Shown: positions 42,360 through 51,425, counted from the stretch's first letter. The stretch is DNA of 64,000 nt from Bradyrhizobium sp. CER78 (GCF_029846235.1 NZ_JARVWP010000009.1:248001-312000), one strand, 5' to 3'. Made by a program: numbers and translations. Notes: generated by a model not told the origin, from the sequence alone.

Positions 42360-44966
42360 TCAGATCGCTTCGTCATCATCCGGCGGCTTCACGGCCTTCC
42401 CGTTGAAGGTCAAACCGTCCTTCCCGGAGGAAACCTGTACCGTGGAGCCGTCGCGGACGTCGCCGGCCAGCAACATCTCAGCCAACGGATCCTGCACATA
42501 GCGCTGGATCACTCTCTTTAGCGGCCGGGCGCCATAGGCCGGATCCCAGCCCTTCTCAGCTAGCCAGTTCTGGGCCTTGGCATCAAGCGACAACGCAATC
42601 TTGCGTTCGTCGAGGAGTTTCCGCAGTCGCGCAAATTGAATATCGACGATCCGCCCCATATCGTTCTTTTGCAACCGCTGGAACAGGATGATCGCGTCGA
42701 CGCGGTTGAGGAATTCCGGTCGAAAATGCGCGCGGACCATCTCCATGACCTTGTCGCGAACGGCGCTCGTCTTTTCGCCTTCCCCCTGGCTGACGAGGTA
42801 TTCCGCGCCCAGATTCGACGTCATGATGATGAGTGTGTTGCGGAAATCGACGGTACGACCCTGGCCGTCGGTCAGGCGACCGTCGTCCAGCACCTGCAAC
42901 AACACATTGAAGACGTCCGGATGCGCCTTCTCGATCTCGTCGAACAGCACAACCTGATACGGCCGTCGCCGCACAGCTTCTGTGAGGACGCCACCCTCGT
43001 CGTAGCCGACATAGCCTGGAGGCGCGCCGATGAGCCGTGCGACCGAATGTTTCTCCATGAACTCCGACATGTCGATGCGAAGGATTGCGTGCTCATCATC
43101 GAACAGGAACTCCGCGAGCGCCTTCGCCAACTCTGTTTTGCCGACGCCGGTGGGACCAAGGAACATGAACGAGCCCATCGGCCGATTCGGATCTTGCAAT
43201 CCCGCGCGAGCCCGTCGTACTGCGGTCGACACGGCGCGAACGGCCTGCGTCTGTCCGACGACGCGCTTGGCGATCATCTCCTCCATCTGAAGAAGTTTTT
43301 CCCGCTCGCCCTCCAACATCTTGTCGACCGGAACACCGGTCCAGCGCGAAACCACCTGAGCTATGTTGTCGGCCGTGACCGTCTCGCTGATTGAGCTGGT
43401 CTCACTGGCCTCAACGGCGGCCAGCTTCTTTTCGAGTTCGGGAATCGTGCTGTATGACAGCTCGCCCGCGCGCTGATATTCACCTTTGCGTTGCGCATTC
43501 GCCAGCTCCGTGCGCAGCTGTTCGAGCTGCGCCTTCATCTTCTGGGCGTCCGAGAGCTTGCTCTTCTCGGCCTGCCATTTCGTCGTCATGTCGGCGGAGC
43601 GCTTCTCGAGATCGACCAGCTCTCCGTCGAGTGTCTTCAGACGGCTCTTCGACCCGGCATCGCTTTCCTTCTTGAGCGCCTCCTGCTCGATCTTGCGACG
43701 CACGATTTCACGGTCAAGCGAATCCAGTTCCTCCGGCTTGGAGTCGACCTGCATCTTGAGCCGCGCCGCCGCCTCGTCGACAAGGTCAATGGCCTTGTCC
43801 GGAAGAAACCGATCGGTGATGTAGCGGTTGGACAGCGTTGCGGCGGCGACCAGCGCGGCGTCCGAGATCCGAACGCCATGATGCTGCTCGTACTTGTCCT
43901 TGAGGCCGCGCAGGATCGATATCGTATCCTCCACTGTGGGCTGCGACACGAATACCGGCTGGAAACGGCGGGCAAGCGCAGCATCCTTCTCGACGTGCTT
44001 GCGGTATTCGTCGAGCGTGGTCGCGCCTACACAGTGCAACTCGCCGCGAGCTAACGCCGGCTTGAGGAGATTGGAAGCATCCATCGCGCCATCGGTCTTG
44101 CCCGCTCCGATAAGCGTATGCATCTCGTCGATGAAGAGGATGATGCCGCCATCCGCCGACGTCACCTCGGAAAGCACCGCCTTCAATCGTTCTTCGAACT
44201 CACCGCGGTACTTGGCGCCCGCAATCAGGGCGCCCATATCGAGCGCGAGCAGTTTCTTGTCGTGCAGGCTTTCGGGAACGTCACCGTTGACGATCCGCAA
44301 AGCGAGCCCTTCGACGATGGCGGTCTTGCCGACACCTGGTTCGCCGATCAGGACGGGATTGTTCTTGGTCCGGCGTGACAGAACCTGGATTGTGCGGCGG
44401 ATCTCCTCATCGCGGCCGATCACCGGGTCGAGCTTGCCTTCACGCGCGGCCTGCGTCAGATCGCGGGCGTACTTCTTCAGTGCATCATAGGCATTCTCGG
44501 CTGACGCGCTGTCCGCGGTGCGGCCCTTGCGGAGCATATCGATCGCGGCACCGAGCGTCTGGGCGTTGACGCCGCCCTGCGCCAGGATCTTCGCTGCTTC
44601 GCTGTTCTTGTCCATGGACAAGGCTTGCAGCAGGCGTTCGACGGTGACGAAGCTGTCGCCGGCCTTTCCCGCCAGCTCCTCGGCGGCGGTAAACAGGCGC
44701 GCGGTATCGGGCGCCATGTAGACCTGCCCCGCGCCTGACCCGGACACCTTCGGCAATCCTGCCAAAGCCGCCTCCGTCGCGTGCAGGATCACCCGCGAGT
44801 TTCCACCTGCCCGATCGATCAGACTGGCGGCCAGGCCTTCATTGTCGTCGAGCAACACTTTGAGCACATGGAGAGGCGTGAACTGTTGGTTGCCCTCTCT
44901 CGTTGCCAGAGACTGCGCCGACTGGATAAAGCCCCTTGCGCGGTCGGTGTACTTTTCAGCGTTCAT
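42360..44966 (-). CDS. clpB: ClpB disaggregase
   Basis: The 868-residue protein is full length for ClpB: N-terminal repeat domain (about 1-145), AAA module 1 with Walker A GEPGVGKT, the coiled-coil middle domain (about 410-530), and AAA module 2 with GPTGVGKT and FDEIEKAHPD. ClpB works with DnaK/CbpA/GrpE to extract proteins from aggregates. It is in the sigma-54-controlled sod operon, unlike the usual sigma-32-driven clpB. A housekeeping copy elsewhere in the genome is expected, which makes this an accessory chaperone. Confidence 0.96.
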   Translation of the reverse strand: MNAEKYTDRARGFIQSAQSLATREGNQQFTPLHVLKVLLDDNEGLAASLIDRAGGNSRVILHATEAALAGLPKVSGSGAGQVYMAPDTARLFTAAEELAGKAGDSFVTVERLLQALSMDKNSEAAKILAQGGVNAQTLGAAIDMLRKGRTADSASAENAYDALKKYARDLTQAAREGKLDPVIGRDEEIRRTIQVLSRRTKNNPVLIGEPGVGKTAIVEGLALRIVNGDVPESLHDKKLLALDMGALIAGAKYRGEFEERLKAVLSEVTSADGGIILFIDEMHTLIGAGKTDGAMDASNLLKPALARGELHCVGATTLDEYRKHVEKDAALARRFQPVFVSQPTVEDTISILRGLKDKYEQHHGVRISDAALVAAATLSNRYITDRFLPDKAIDLVDEAAARLKMQVDSKPEELDSLDREIVRRKIEQEALKKESDAGSKSRLKTLDGELVDLEKRSADMTTKWQAEKSKLSDAQKMKAQLEQLRTELANAQRKGEYQRAGELSYSTIPELEKKLAAVEASETSSISETVTADNIAQVVSRWTGVPVDKMLEGEREKLLQMEEMIAKRVVGQTQAVRAVSTAVRRARAGLQDPNRPMGSFMFLGPTGVGKTELAKALAEFLFDDEHAILRIDMSEFMEKHSVARLIGAPPGYVGYDEGGVLTEAVRRRPYQVVLFDEIEKAHPDVFNVLLQVLDDGRLTDGQGRTVDFRNTLIIMTSNLGAEYLVSQGEGEKTSAVRDKVMEMVRAHFRPEFLNRVDAIILFQRLQKNDMGRIVDIQFARLRKLLDERKIALSLDAKAQNWLAEKGWDPAYGARPLKRVIQRYVQDPLAEMLLAGDVRDGSTVQVSSGKDGLTFNGKAVKPPDDDEAI

Positions 44967-44996
44967 AGAACTATCCCTCGGACCCGCGGTCTGTCG

Positions 44997-45125
44997 TCAA
45001 ATGGCCAGGAATGGAGCTGCGATCCGGTTCGTATCGGTGCGGCAGGCTGTATGCCCAGGAGCTTCTGCCTCATCTCTTCGGCATTTGGCCTCGGCGGGAT
45101 GGACGATGACGACGCGATCGGACAT
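44997..45125 (-). CDS. Possible 42-residue small protein between thioesterase and clpB
   Basis: An ATG at 45125 with GGGAGT about 6 nt upstream opens 42 codons (MSDRVVIVHPAEAKCRRDEA at the start) ending 30 bp before clpB. It fills an otherwise unusual gap inside the operon. No family is recognised, and it may only be a leader. Confidence is low because of its size. Confidence 0.35.
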   Translation of the reverse strand: MSDRVVIVHPAEAKCRRDEAEAPGHTACRTDTNRIAAPFLAI

Positions 45126-45191
45126 GGCGGTTACTCCCTGCTTGATGCTCAGTTCCGGCTCCAAGGGACGCGATATGAATCGCCCGCCACT

Positions 45192-45617
45192 TCAGCGTGG
45201 CGTCGCGCGAGGGACTGCTGATCGCGCAATCTTTGCGTCGAGGCGCTGTTGTAGTCTGGCGACCTCGACGAGCATCCGCTCATGGGTCCCCTTGCCGATT
45301 TGCTCGATTTCATCGGAGGCGCTGACGACAAACGCGATCCGGCGGCCTTCGACCGCTGTGACCTCGGCTGTGGCAGTCACCGTCTGCCCGACTGTGGTCG
45401 CGGTGAGATGCTGCACATTGACCAAGGTGCCGACCACGCTTTCACCCGGCTCGAGATAGCCACGAACGGCGTTCAACGCAGCATTCTCCATCGCCATGAT
45501 CATGACCGGCGTCGCCAGCACCGGCGGCAGGATGCTATCCTTGACGCGGTTGGCCAGGTGTTCGGGCTTCACGACAAGCGCGAAGCGTCCGGTTGCGCCA
45601 ATCGGTACGGCCTTCAT
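45192..45617 (-). CDS. FlK-like hotdog-fold thioesterase
   Basis: The 141-residue protein resembles the fluoroacetyl-CoA thioesterase/YbgC-like hotdog group (PPVLATPVMIMAMENAALNA, then GTLVNVQHLTATTVGQTVTA with the catalytic-type Thr/His). It would hydrolyse a small acyl-CoA in the cytosol. It starts 3 bp after the sod stop, so it is co-transcribed from the sigma-54 promoter. The link between a thioesterase and proteostasis is not obvious. Confidence 0.75.
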   Translation of the reverse strand: MKAVPIGATGRFALVVKPEHLANRVKDSILPPVLATPVMIMAMENAALNAVRGYLEPGESVVGTLVNVQHLTATTVGQTVTATAEVTAVEGRRIAFVVSASDEIEQIGKGTHERMLVEVARLQQRLDAKIARSAVPRATPR

Positions 45618-45620
45618 TGA

Positions 45621-46217
45621 TCACGCCGCCTGCTTGAAGAGATCATCGACATATTCCCAGTTCACGAGGTGGTCGAGAAACGCTCTGATGTAATCCGGCC
45701 TGCGATTGCGATAGTCGATGTAGTAGGAGTGTTCCCATACGTCGCAGCCCAATATGGGCTTTGCCCCATGGACGAGCGGGTTCTCACCGTTGGGTGTTTT
45801 CATGACGATGATCTTGCCGTTCTCGACGGCCAACCAGCACCAGCCGGAGCCGAACTGTCCGACGCCGGCAGCCACAAACTCTTCCTTCATCTTCTCGATC
45901 GAGCCGAAATCCGCGTTGATTTTCCTTTCAAGTATCCCTGGCAGGGCTGCTCGAGCGTGCGGCTTCATCCATTTCCAGAAGTCGGTGTGGTTCAGGTCCT
46001 GGCTCGCGTTGTTGAACAGGGGAACGTTGTGCCCGAAAGAGCCGATCACGACGTCCTCCAGGCTCATTCCTTCCCATTCGGTACCTTTGATGAGGGTATT
46101 GAGGGCATTCACGTACGCGGCATGATGCTTGTCGTGATGGTACTCCAGCGTTTCCCTCGACATGTAGGGAGCGAGTGCATCATGGGCGTAGGGCAGATCG
46201 GGAAGGGTGAAGGACAT
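45621..46217 (-). CDS. Superoxide dismutase, Fe/Mn type
   Basis: The 198-residue enzyme is full length with the metal-ligand regions YHHDKHHAAYV, SFGHNVPLFNNASQ and DVWEHSYYIDY. GAGGAGA lies just before the ATG at 46217, which is chosen over upstream in-frame codons because they precede that site. It removes superoxide in the cytosol. It is the first gene of the operon driven by sigma-54 promoter B, with a leader of about 65 nt. It has no signal peptide. Confidence 0.95.
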   Translation of the reverse strand: MSFTLPDLPYAHDALAPYMSRETLEYHHDKHHAAYVNALNTLIKGTEWEGMSLEDVVIGSFGHNVPLFNNASQDLNHTDFWKWMKPHARAALPGILERKINADFGSIEKMKEEFVAAGVGQFGSGWCWLAVENGKIIVMKTPNGENPLVHGAKPILGCDVWEHSYYIDYRNRRPDYIRAFLDHLVNWEYVDDLFKQAA

Positions 46218-46293
46218 AGATATCTCCTCTGGAGAGAACCTCGGCGACGGCATGGTGATTGCCACGCGACCGCGCTACTGCCGCGAGATCCTG

Positions 46294-46397
46294 AGCAACT
46301 CATGTGCCACATCTGAAGTTCTACGATATCAATCAGTTGCGTTGCGGGGGGAGGTGCTTTCAGACAACTTGTCGAAAGCAAACCGGACAAAATGTCC
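46294..46397 (-). promoter_or_regulatory. Sigma-54 promoter B (sod-thioesterase-clpB-DUF2171 operon)
   Basis: Reading minus: TGGCACATGAGTTGCT at 46309-46294; IHF-like TATCAATCAGTTG at 46327-46339; palindromes GACAACTTGTC at 46363-46373 and GGACAAAATGTCC at 46385-46397. Proximal centre 59 bp from the -24 edge; centres 23 bp apart. All elements match promoters A, C, D1 and E in spacing. Confidence 0.92.
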
Positions 46398-46683
46398 TGC
46401 GTATCGCGTTGGAGCTCGGCTCACCAAACTGAGGATGAAAGATTGCTTGTCAAAACAGCGGTTCGACATGGATCGAACTCGAATGACGGCAAGTGGCGAT
46501 CACCGCGGGCGCGTCTACGCCCCCCCCGGCGCACATGGAGCGCGTACGCCCAGATGGGCTGCTCGATAATGCATCAATGCCGGCCGTTTCGTCAGATCAG
46601 CCAAACGACGCGAAAGCTCAGCATCGGCTCCTTGATCGAGCTCTGTAGGCGTTTCGGAACCAAGCATCGAGACGACGGCGCGA

Positions 46684-46875
46684 CTAGTCGGCGTCGTCGA
46701 GCGGCGGCCGGGCCGCGCGAAACCCGTGCGCGTCCGCAAAACGAAGTGCCTCAACGATCATCGTCTTCACGACCTTGGGCTCATCATCGTGATTGAGCTC
46801 GTACTCCAACAGCATTGAGGCAAACGCCTCCTCGTCGACCTTTTCCAGCGCATCGGCCAGTTCAATCAGCGTCAT
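46684..46875 (-). CDS. Small acidic hypothetical protein
   Basis: The 63-residue protein (MTLIELADALEKVDEEAFAS) is acidic and helical in character. AAGGAGATG precedes the ATG. No family is recognised. It is the last of three small genes behind sigma-54 promoter C. Confidence 0.6.
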   Translation of the reverse strand: MTLIELADALEKVDEEAFASMLLEYELNHDDEPKVVKTMIVEALRFADAHGFRAARPPLDDAD

Positions 46876-46934
46876 TACGCATCTCCTTGTTCGCGATCTC
46901 GCCTGCCGCTGGTGCAGCGGGGCACCCGACTGGC

Positions 46935-47327
46935 CTAGTCCGCCCGATCATACATGACCGCAAGGGCAGCAAGGGCGAGCAGGATGTACTCGCCGTTGTA
47001 GTCGGCGTCCTCGTCGGTGGAGAGATCGAATTGCTGCCACACGCCGTCCAGCTTTCCGGCATCATGCTCGGCAACGACCTTGACGGCGACTTCGCGGATG
47101 GCATCGAACTGCGAGAAGTCGAAGTGCAGCCCCTCGCCGTCCATGAACAGCCCATGGCTCTGCAAGAAGGCCGCCATCGGCATCGTCGTCTCGCTGATGT
47201 AAAAGAGGAGGTCGTCCGCTTCCAATGGCCGATCCTGTGCCTGCGGCATGAGACCGACCTGATTGATGAGCAGATGCGCTTTGGCCTGCATATCATTCGA
47301 TAGCTGCTGGTTGGACACAACGGTCAT
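46935..47327 (-). CDS. Hypothetical cytosolic protein in the sigma-54 small-gene operon
   Basis: The 130-residue protein (QAQDRPLEADDLLFYISETT in the middle) has no membrane segment or signal peptide. GAGGAGCTTCAG precedes the ATG. I do not recognise a family. It lies between the small 65-aa and 63-aa genes, all on the minus strand behind promoter C, so a stress-related role is likely from context only. Confidence 0.7.
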   Translation of the reverse strand: MTVVSNQQLSNDMQAKAHLLINQVGLMPQAQDRPLEADDLLFYISETTMPMAAFLQSHGLFMDGEGLHFDFSQFDAIREVAVKVVAEHDAGKLDGVWQQFDLSTDEDADYNGEYILLALAALAVMYDRAD

Positions 47328-47402
47328 TTCTGAAGCTCCTCGCTCTTCACACCCCGGTCGAGCGCCGTCACTACCGGCAGGGAAGCATCGGCCGGCCTGG
47401 CA

Positions 47403-47600
47403 TCATTTGATGCGGCGTCCCTGGAAGCACCCCTCGTTGGTGGTGTTCTCGCGCATGTTTGCTGTGTCACCTTGTTCCGCGTAATTGTCTTCACGCTTCT
47501 TCGACGACGTATCCTTCTTGACTTCGGGATCACCGCCGGTGCCCTTCGGGCTGCGGCTGGCCGGCGGAACAGGGGGCATTTTTCCATGATGACGTGGCAT
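47403..47600 (-). CDS. Small hydrophilic protein with TANxRxNTTN-type tail
   Basis: The 65-residue product is Lys/Pro-rich and ends QGDTANMRENTTNEGCFQGR; similar tails occur in small stress-type proteins of rhizobia. AAGGAGA precedes the ATG at 47600, which is about 63 nt after the predicted transcription start of sigma-54 promoter C. Probably intrinsically disordered. Function unknown. Confidence 0.65.
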   Translation of the reverse strand: MPRHHGKMPPVPPASRSPKGTGGDPEVKKDTSSKKREDNYAEQGDTANMRENTTNEGCFQGRRIK

Positions 47601-47674
47601 GCTGCGTCTCCTTCTCCTTGACCTCAGACTGATTGTTGCACCCGGTTGAGGCTCCGACCGCCCTTGGCGATTCC

Positions 47675-47775
47675 AGCAACCGCCATGCCAGGCGAGGCTT
47701 CATGCGATATCAATCGCTTAATCACTGCAACGAGGAACCGACGGACAATTTGTCTTTCCAGCGGGACGAAATGTC
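47675..47775 (-). promoter_or_regulatory. Sigma-54 promoter C (small-gene operon)
   Basis: Reading minus: TGGCATGGCGGTTGCT at 47690-47675, identical to promoter A over all 16 bases; IHF-like TATCAATCGCTTA at 47708-47720, a perfect WATCAANNNNTTR match; palindromes GACAATTTGTC at 47744-47754 and GACGAAATGTC at 47765-47775. Proximal centre 59 bp from the -24 edge; centres 21 bp apart. It lies 19 bp after the kinase gene stop. Confidence 0.9.
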
Positions 47776-47794
47776 ACCGGCTCTTCGGTCATCG

Positions 47795-49822
47795 TCAATC
47801 CTCGGCAGGCAGCCAGACCGTAAAGGTCGTACCCTTGCCGGGTTCGCTCTCGACTGAGATCCTACCACCGTGGCGCGTTACGAGCATCTGGCTGATGGAC
47901 AGCCCTAACCCGGTTCCCTCCCGCCTCTTGGTGGTGAAGAACGGATCGAAGATCCGCTGCATCACGTCCGGCGTCATGCCGCCACCGGTGTCCGTCACAT
48001 CGATGACGACGCCACGGCGCCTTCCCTCATTTCGATCGAAGGTCCGAATTGTCAAACGCCCGCCTCCCGACGTCGCGTGAATTGCATTGACAAGGAGATT
48101 GACGAGCACCTGCTGCAATTCGGTGCGGTTCATTGAGATGAGGCGTGAGGCGTGATATTCCGTTTCGACGCCGATCGTTGTCTTGTTCAGCAGATGTTGA
48201 ACGAGTGGCAACGTATCGGTGACGACGACGGCAGGATCGTATTGATCGGTAAAGCCGGCATACTCCTGCGGCTTGGCGAATTGCAGGAGCCTCGTCACAA
48301 TTTCACTGACACGATGCATCTGCTCGTCGATAAGCCGAAACTCGGTTTTTGCTTCGTCGGCCCTGGCGCCCATCATATCCCTGATGATCTCCAGGTTCCC
48401 CTGCATCACCGCGATGGGATTGTTGATCTCATGGGCCACACCGGCGGTGATTTCGCCGATTGCCGCGAGCTTCTCCGACATGATGAGCTGCTTGGTGGTT
48501 GCTTCGAGCTGCTGGTTCGCATGCACGAGCTTGTTTGTGCGCTCCTCGACGCGCTGGTTGAGTTCCTGGTTCCATTGCCGCAGCTGAGCGTCGCGCTCGT
48601 GGATCTGATCGAGCAGTCGATCCAGATGGACCGCAACCTGCTCGATCTCGTCGCGCCCATCGACGGGTCCGGTTCGTGCGCCCAATTCGCCGCTTTCCAC
48701 TTTCGAGATCGTCGTCGTCATCCGCTCAAGCGGCCGGAAGATACTTGCCGCCCATGTCAAAAACAGCGGGACAGTCAGTGCAACAGCAACAGCGAATGCC
48801 AGCGCGATTTCCAGAACGGTACCGCGCTTTGCTACCGTGAACGGTTGCCGGAGATAACCGGCATAGAGCATTCCGACGCGATGATTATAGCTGTCACGGA
48901 TCGGCTCATACGCAGAGATGTACCAGTCGTTGACCACGAATGCGCCGTCGAGCCAGGTCTGGCCACGATCGAGAACCGCATCTCGGACCTCCGCAGAGAC
49001 GCGCGTGCCAATTGCCCGCTGCCCCTCGAACATCCTCACATTGGTGCTGATACGCACATCATCGAGGAAGAGCGTAACGGTCCCGCGACTGCCTTCAGGC
49101 AACCCCGCGCCGGAGTAGATTAGATCGTTGATCGTGTCGACAAACGCAAGGTTCTGATTGAGCAGCATCCCACCAACCAACGCCGCCTTTCGTGCATTCG
49201 GCAGCGAAACCGGCGTCGCCGACTGCAGCACCAGCCCTCGGCCCTCCTGCGTCCGCGTGGTCGGCGCGCTTCCGGGCGTCGTTACGATGTCGATCTGAGC
49301 ACGTTTCGGAAGATCGGCGGAGATCGCCGCAAGTTCCATGGATTGAAACACATCAATCGCGGTTCGTGCTCGCCCCTCAAGCGCTGAGCTGATGACAGGC
49401 CAATTCCATCGTGGCGCGGCAGCCATCTGATACTCACTCGCGATCACCGCGCCGTCGTCAGTGACAACGTAGAGAAAATCGAATCCGCGTGCCTGTGCGA
49501 TGTCTTTTAGATAATCGCTCATGGCCCCCCGCTCATAACCTGGGGTTTGTACGATCGACTGAAAGCGCGCGGAGTTCACCGACGACACCAGATAATCCTC
49601 CGTGTTCTCGAAAATTCGCCCGAGATACTGCCTGGCGATCGTCAGGTCATCATGGACCTTGGACGTCAATACCGCGTCGAACCTCACGTTCCAGCGATAA
49701 ATGCTGATTCCAAGCAGCAGCGGAAGGATGACGAGCATCGGCAAGAGCGCCATCGCCAGCAGGCGATACCGCACGGAGGCCCTTGGAGAAAAACTCGCGA
49801 TCAGAGGTGCCAGCTTGCGCAT
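47795..49822 (-). CDS. Membrane sensor histidine kinase
   Basis: The 675-residue kinase has two membrane segments (about 20-42 and 340-365) around a Cache-like periplasmic sensor of roughly 300 residues, then a HAMP domain, a coiled coil, the HisKA box GVAHEINNPIAVMQ with the phosphorylated His, and an HATPase domain (N box VLVNLLVNAIHA, G1 DTGGGM, F FDPFFTTK, G2 GTGLGLSIS). It overlaps the response regulator gene by 22 bp, so the two form a cognate pair. The signal is unknown; an extracytoplasmic ligand or redox/stress cue is inferred. Confidence 0.93.
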   Translation of the reverse strand: MRKLAPLIASFSPRASVRYRLLAMALLPMLVILPLLLGISIYRWNVRFDAVLTSKVHDDLTIARQYLGRIFENTEDYLVSSVNSARFQSIVQTPGYERGAMSDYLKDIAQARGFDFLYVVTDDGAVIASEYQMAAAPRWNWPVISSALEGRARTAIDVFQSMELAAISADLPKRAQIDIVTTPGSAPTTRTQEGRGLVLQSATPVSLPNARKAALVGGMLLNQNLAFVDTINDLIYSGAGLPEGSRGTVTLFLDDVRISTNVRMFEGQRAIGTRVSAEVRDAVLDRGQTWLDGAFVVNDWYISAYEPIRDSYNHRVGMLYAGYLRQPFTVAKRGTVLEIALAFAVAVALTVPLFLTWAASIFRPLERMTTTISKVESGELGARTGPVDGRDEIEQVAVHLDRLLDQIHERDAQLRQWNQELNQRVEERTNKLVHANQQLEATTKQLIMSEKLAAIGEITAGVAHEINNPIAVMQGNLEIIRDMMGARADEAKTEFRLIDEQMHRVSEIVTRLLQFAKPQEYAGFTDQYDPAVVVTDTLPLVQHLLNKTTIGVETEYHASRLISMNRTELQQVLVNLLVNAIHATSGGGRLTIRTFDRNEGRRRGVVIDVTDTGGGMTPDVMQRIFDPFFTTKRREGTGLGLSISQMLVTRHGGRISVESEPGKGTTFTVWLPAED

Positions 49823-51189
49823 TTGCGGTCGATCGTTTTGCGCGAGATCCCGAGACGGCGTGCCGCTTCCTCACGGTCGCCCTCCGACTCGCGAAGCACA
49901 AAAAGAATATGCCGCCGCTCTACATCGGCGAGTGTGACATCACTTGTCGATCTTTCGCCGCGCGACTTGAGATAATCCTCCCGGAACTCACCGAGGATCA
50001 CCGTCCGCTCGATCAGATTGCGCAGCTCGCGGATATTGCCTGGCCAATCGTACTGCAAGAAGAACGTCCGCATTCTGGCATCGATCGGAACGCGCGGCAT
50101 GCCAAGCTGCTCGGCAATCTCGCGCATGAAGATCTCGGCAAGCTCGAGCACATCCTGATCGCGGTCCCGAAGAGACGGAAGCTCGACCTGCATGATGTTG
50201 ATACGAAAATAGAGATCCGCCCGAAAAGTGCCGGCTGCAACCCGCTTTTGCAGATCGGCGTTGGTGGCGAAGACATACCGGGCGTCGATCGGCACCTCTC
50301 GCTCCGAGCCGACGGGACGTACCCGACGATCCTCGAGCACACGCAACAGCTTGCTCTGCAAATGATATGGCAGCTCGCCGATCTCGTCCAGGAAAAGGGT
50401 GCCTCCCTGCGCGAACATGAACAGACCCTCTCGGGCCTTCCCTGCGCCTGTGAACGCCCCCCTCACATGGCCGAACAGTTCGCTTTCGATCATTTCCGAA
50501 GGGATTGCCCCGCAGTTGACCGGCACGAACAGCTTGTCCGCTCGATTTGACAACGAATGGAGCGATCGAGCGGCGACCTCCTTCCCTGTTCCGGACTCGC
50601 CGGTAAACAGAACCGGCGTCGGCAAAGGCGCCACCCGGGCGATAGTCTCCCGCGCCTTTTGAATTGCTGCGGATGCCCCAAGGAGTTTGTTGCGCAGATA
50701 AAGCTGCTGCGAGGATGACTTCATCTCATGGCGCAGCACAAAGTTCTCTCGCTGCAGTCGCGCCCGATCGAGGCAACGCGCAACGGCATTCAGCAATTGA
50801 TTGGATCGAAATGGCTTGATGACAAAGTCAATGACGCCGATGCGCAGTGCGCCAATTGCCGTATCCAGATCGGCATAGGCGGTCATAAGGATGACATCGG
50901 TGAAGAACCCGATCGCTCGCTGCTCCGCAAGCCAGTCCAGGCCAGTCTTTCCGGGCATGACGTTGTCGAGGATAACGACGTCGAAATGCTGCCCGTCGAG
51001 TTTCCGGGATGCATCCTTGGCGTCCGCGGACTCCTCGATCAGCTTGCAGCGCGGGCGCAGGAGTTTGACGAGGAAATTGCGCATGCCCGGTTCGTCGTCA
51101 ACGATCAGAATCGAGGCTTGCGCAAGCCAAGGTCCGAATTCCGGGTCGACCACCGGTTCGGCAACGTCACGCGGGGCTTCCTCAGACAT
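49801..51189 (-). CDS. NtrC-family sigma-54-dependent response regulator
   Basis: The 462-residue regulator has an N-terminal receiver (ILIVDDEPG with acidic pocket, phospho-acceptor D in VVILDNVMPG, K in DFVIKPF), a AAA+ activator domain (Walker A GESGTGKE, GAFTGA sigma-54 contact loop, Walker B LFLDEIGEL) and a C-terminal Fis-type helix-turn-helix (RREEAARRLGISRKTIDR region). The ATG at 51189 is preferred because GGGAGAGA lies upstream. It is the only sigma-54 activator in the window and lies among six matching sigma-54 promoters, so it is the prime candidate to bind their GGACA-N3-TGTCC sites. Confidence 0.95.
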   Translation of the reverse strand: MSEEAPRDVAEPVVDPEFGPWLAQASILIVDDEPGMRNFLVKLLRPRCKLIEESADAKDASRKLDGQHFDVVILDNVMPGKTGLDWLAEQRAIGFFTDVILMTAYADLDTAIGALRIGVIDFVIKPFRSNQLLNAVARCLDRARLQRENFVLRHEMKSSSQQLYLRNKLLGASAAIQKARETIARVAPLPTPVLFTGESGTGKEVAARSLHSLSNRADKLFVPVNCGAIPSEMIESELFGHVRGAFTGAGKAREGLFMFAQGGTLFLDEIGELPYHLQSKLLRVLEDRRVRPVGSEREVPIDARYVFATNADLQKRVAAGTFRADLYFRINIMQVELPSLRDRDQDVLELAEIFMREIAEQLGMPRVPIDARMRTFFLQYDWPGNIRELRNLIERTVILGEFREDYLKSRGERSTSDVTLADVERRHILFVLRESEGDREEAARRLGISRKTIDRKCASWHL

Positions 51190-51227
51190 CCATATCTCTC
51201 CCGACTCCGCTCTCGACGACCACCATC

Positions 51228-51425
51228 TCAACGCAGGGCGATGACCGTCTCCAGCGCAATGAAAAAGCGAGGGCAAAACGATATCCCTACCACAAGCCGC
51301 ACTGAGCCATAAGTCATTCCGCTACTCGGCCCGCTCGCGAACATCGCGGGAGGCACAAACCCTCGATTGAAGCGGTCGTCCGCGATCGTCGGTTCGCAAT
51401 AGCGAAAACGTCCTGACGTTGGCAT
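51228..51425 (-). CDS. Possible 65-residue small protein upstream of the regulator gene
   Basis: An ATG at 51425 with AGGAG upstream opens 65 codons (MPTSGRFRYCEPTIADDRFN at the start) that end 38 bp before the response regulator start. No family is recognised. The good ribosome site and placement between two genes on the same strand support it, but it could be chance in GC-rich DNA. Confidence 0.38.
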   Translation of the reverse strand: MPTSGRFRYCEPTIADDRFNRGFVPPAMFASGPSSGMTYGSVRLVVGISFCPRFFIALETVIALR

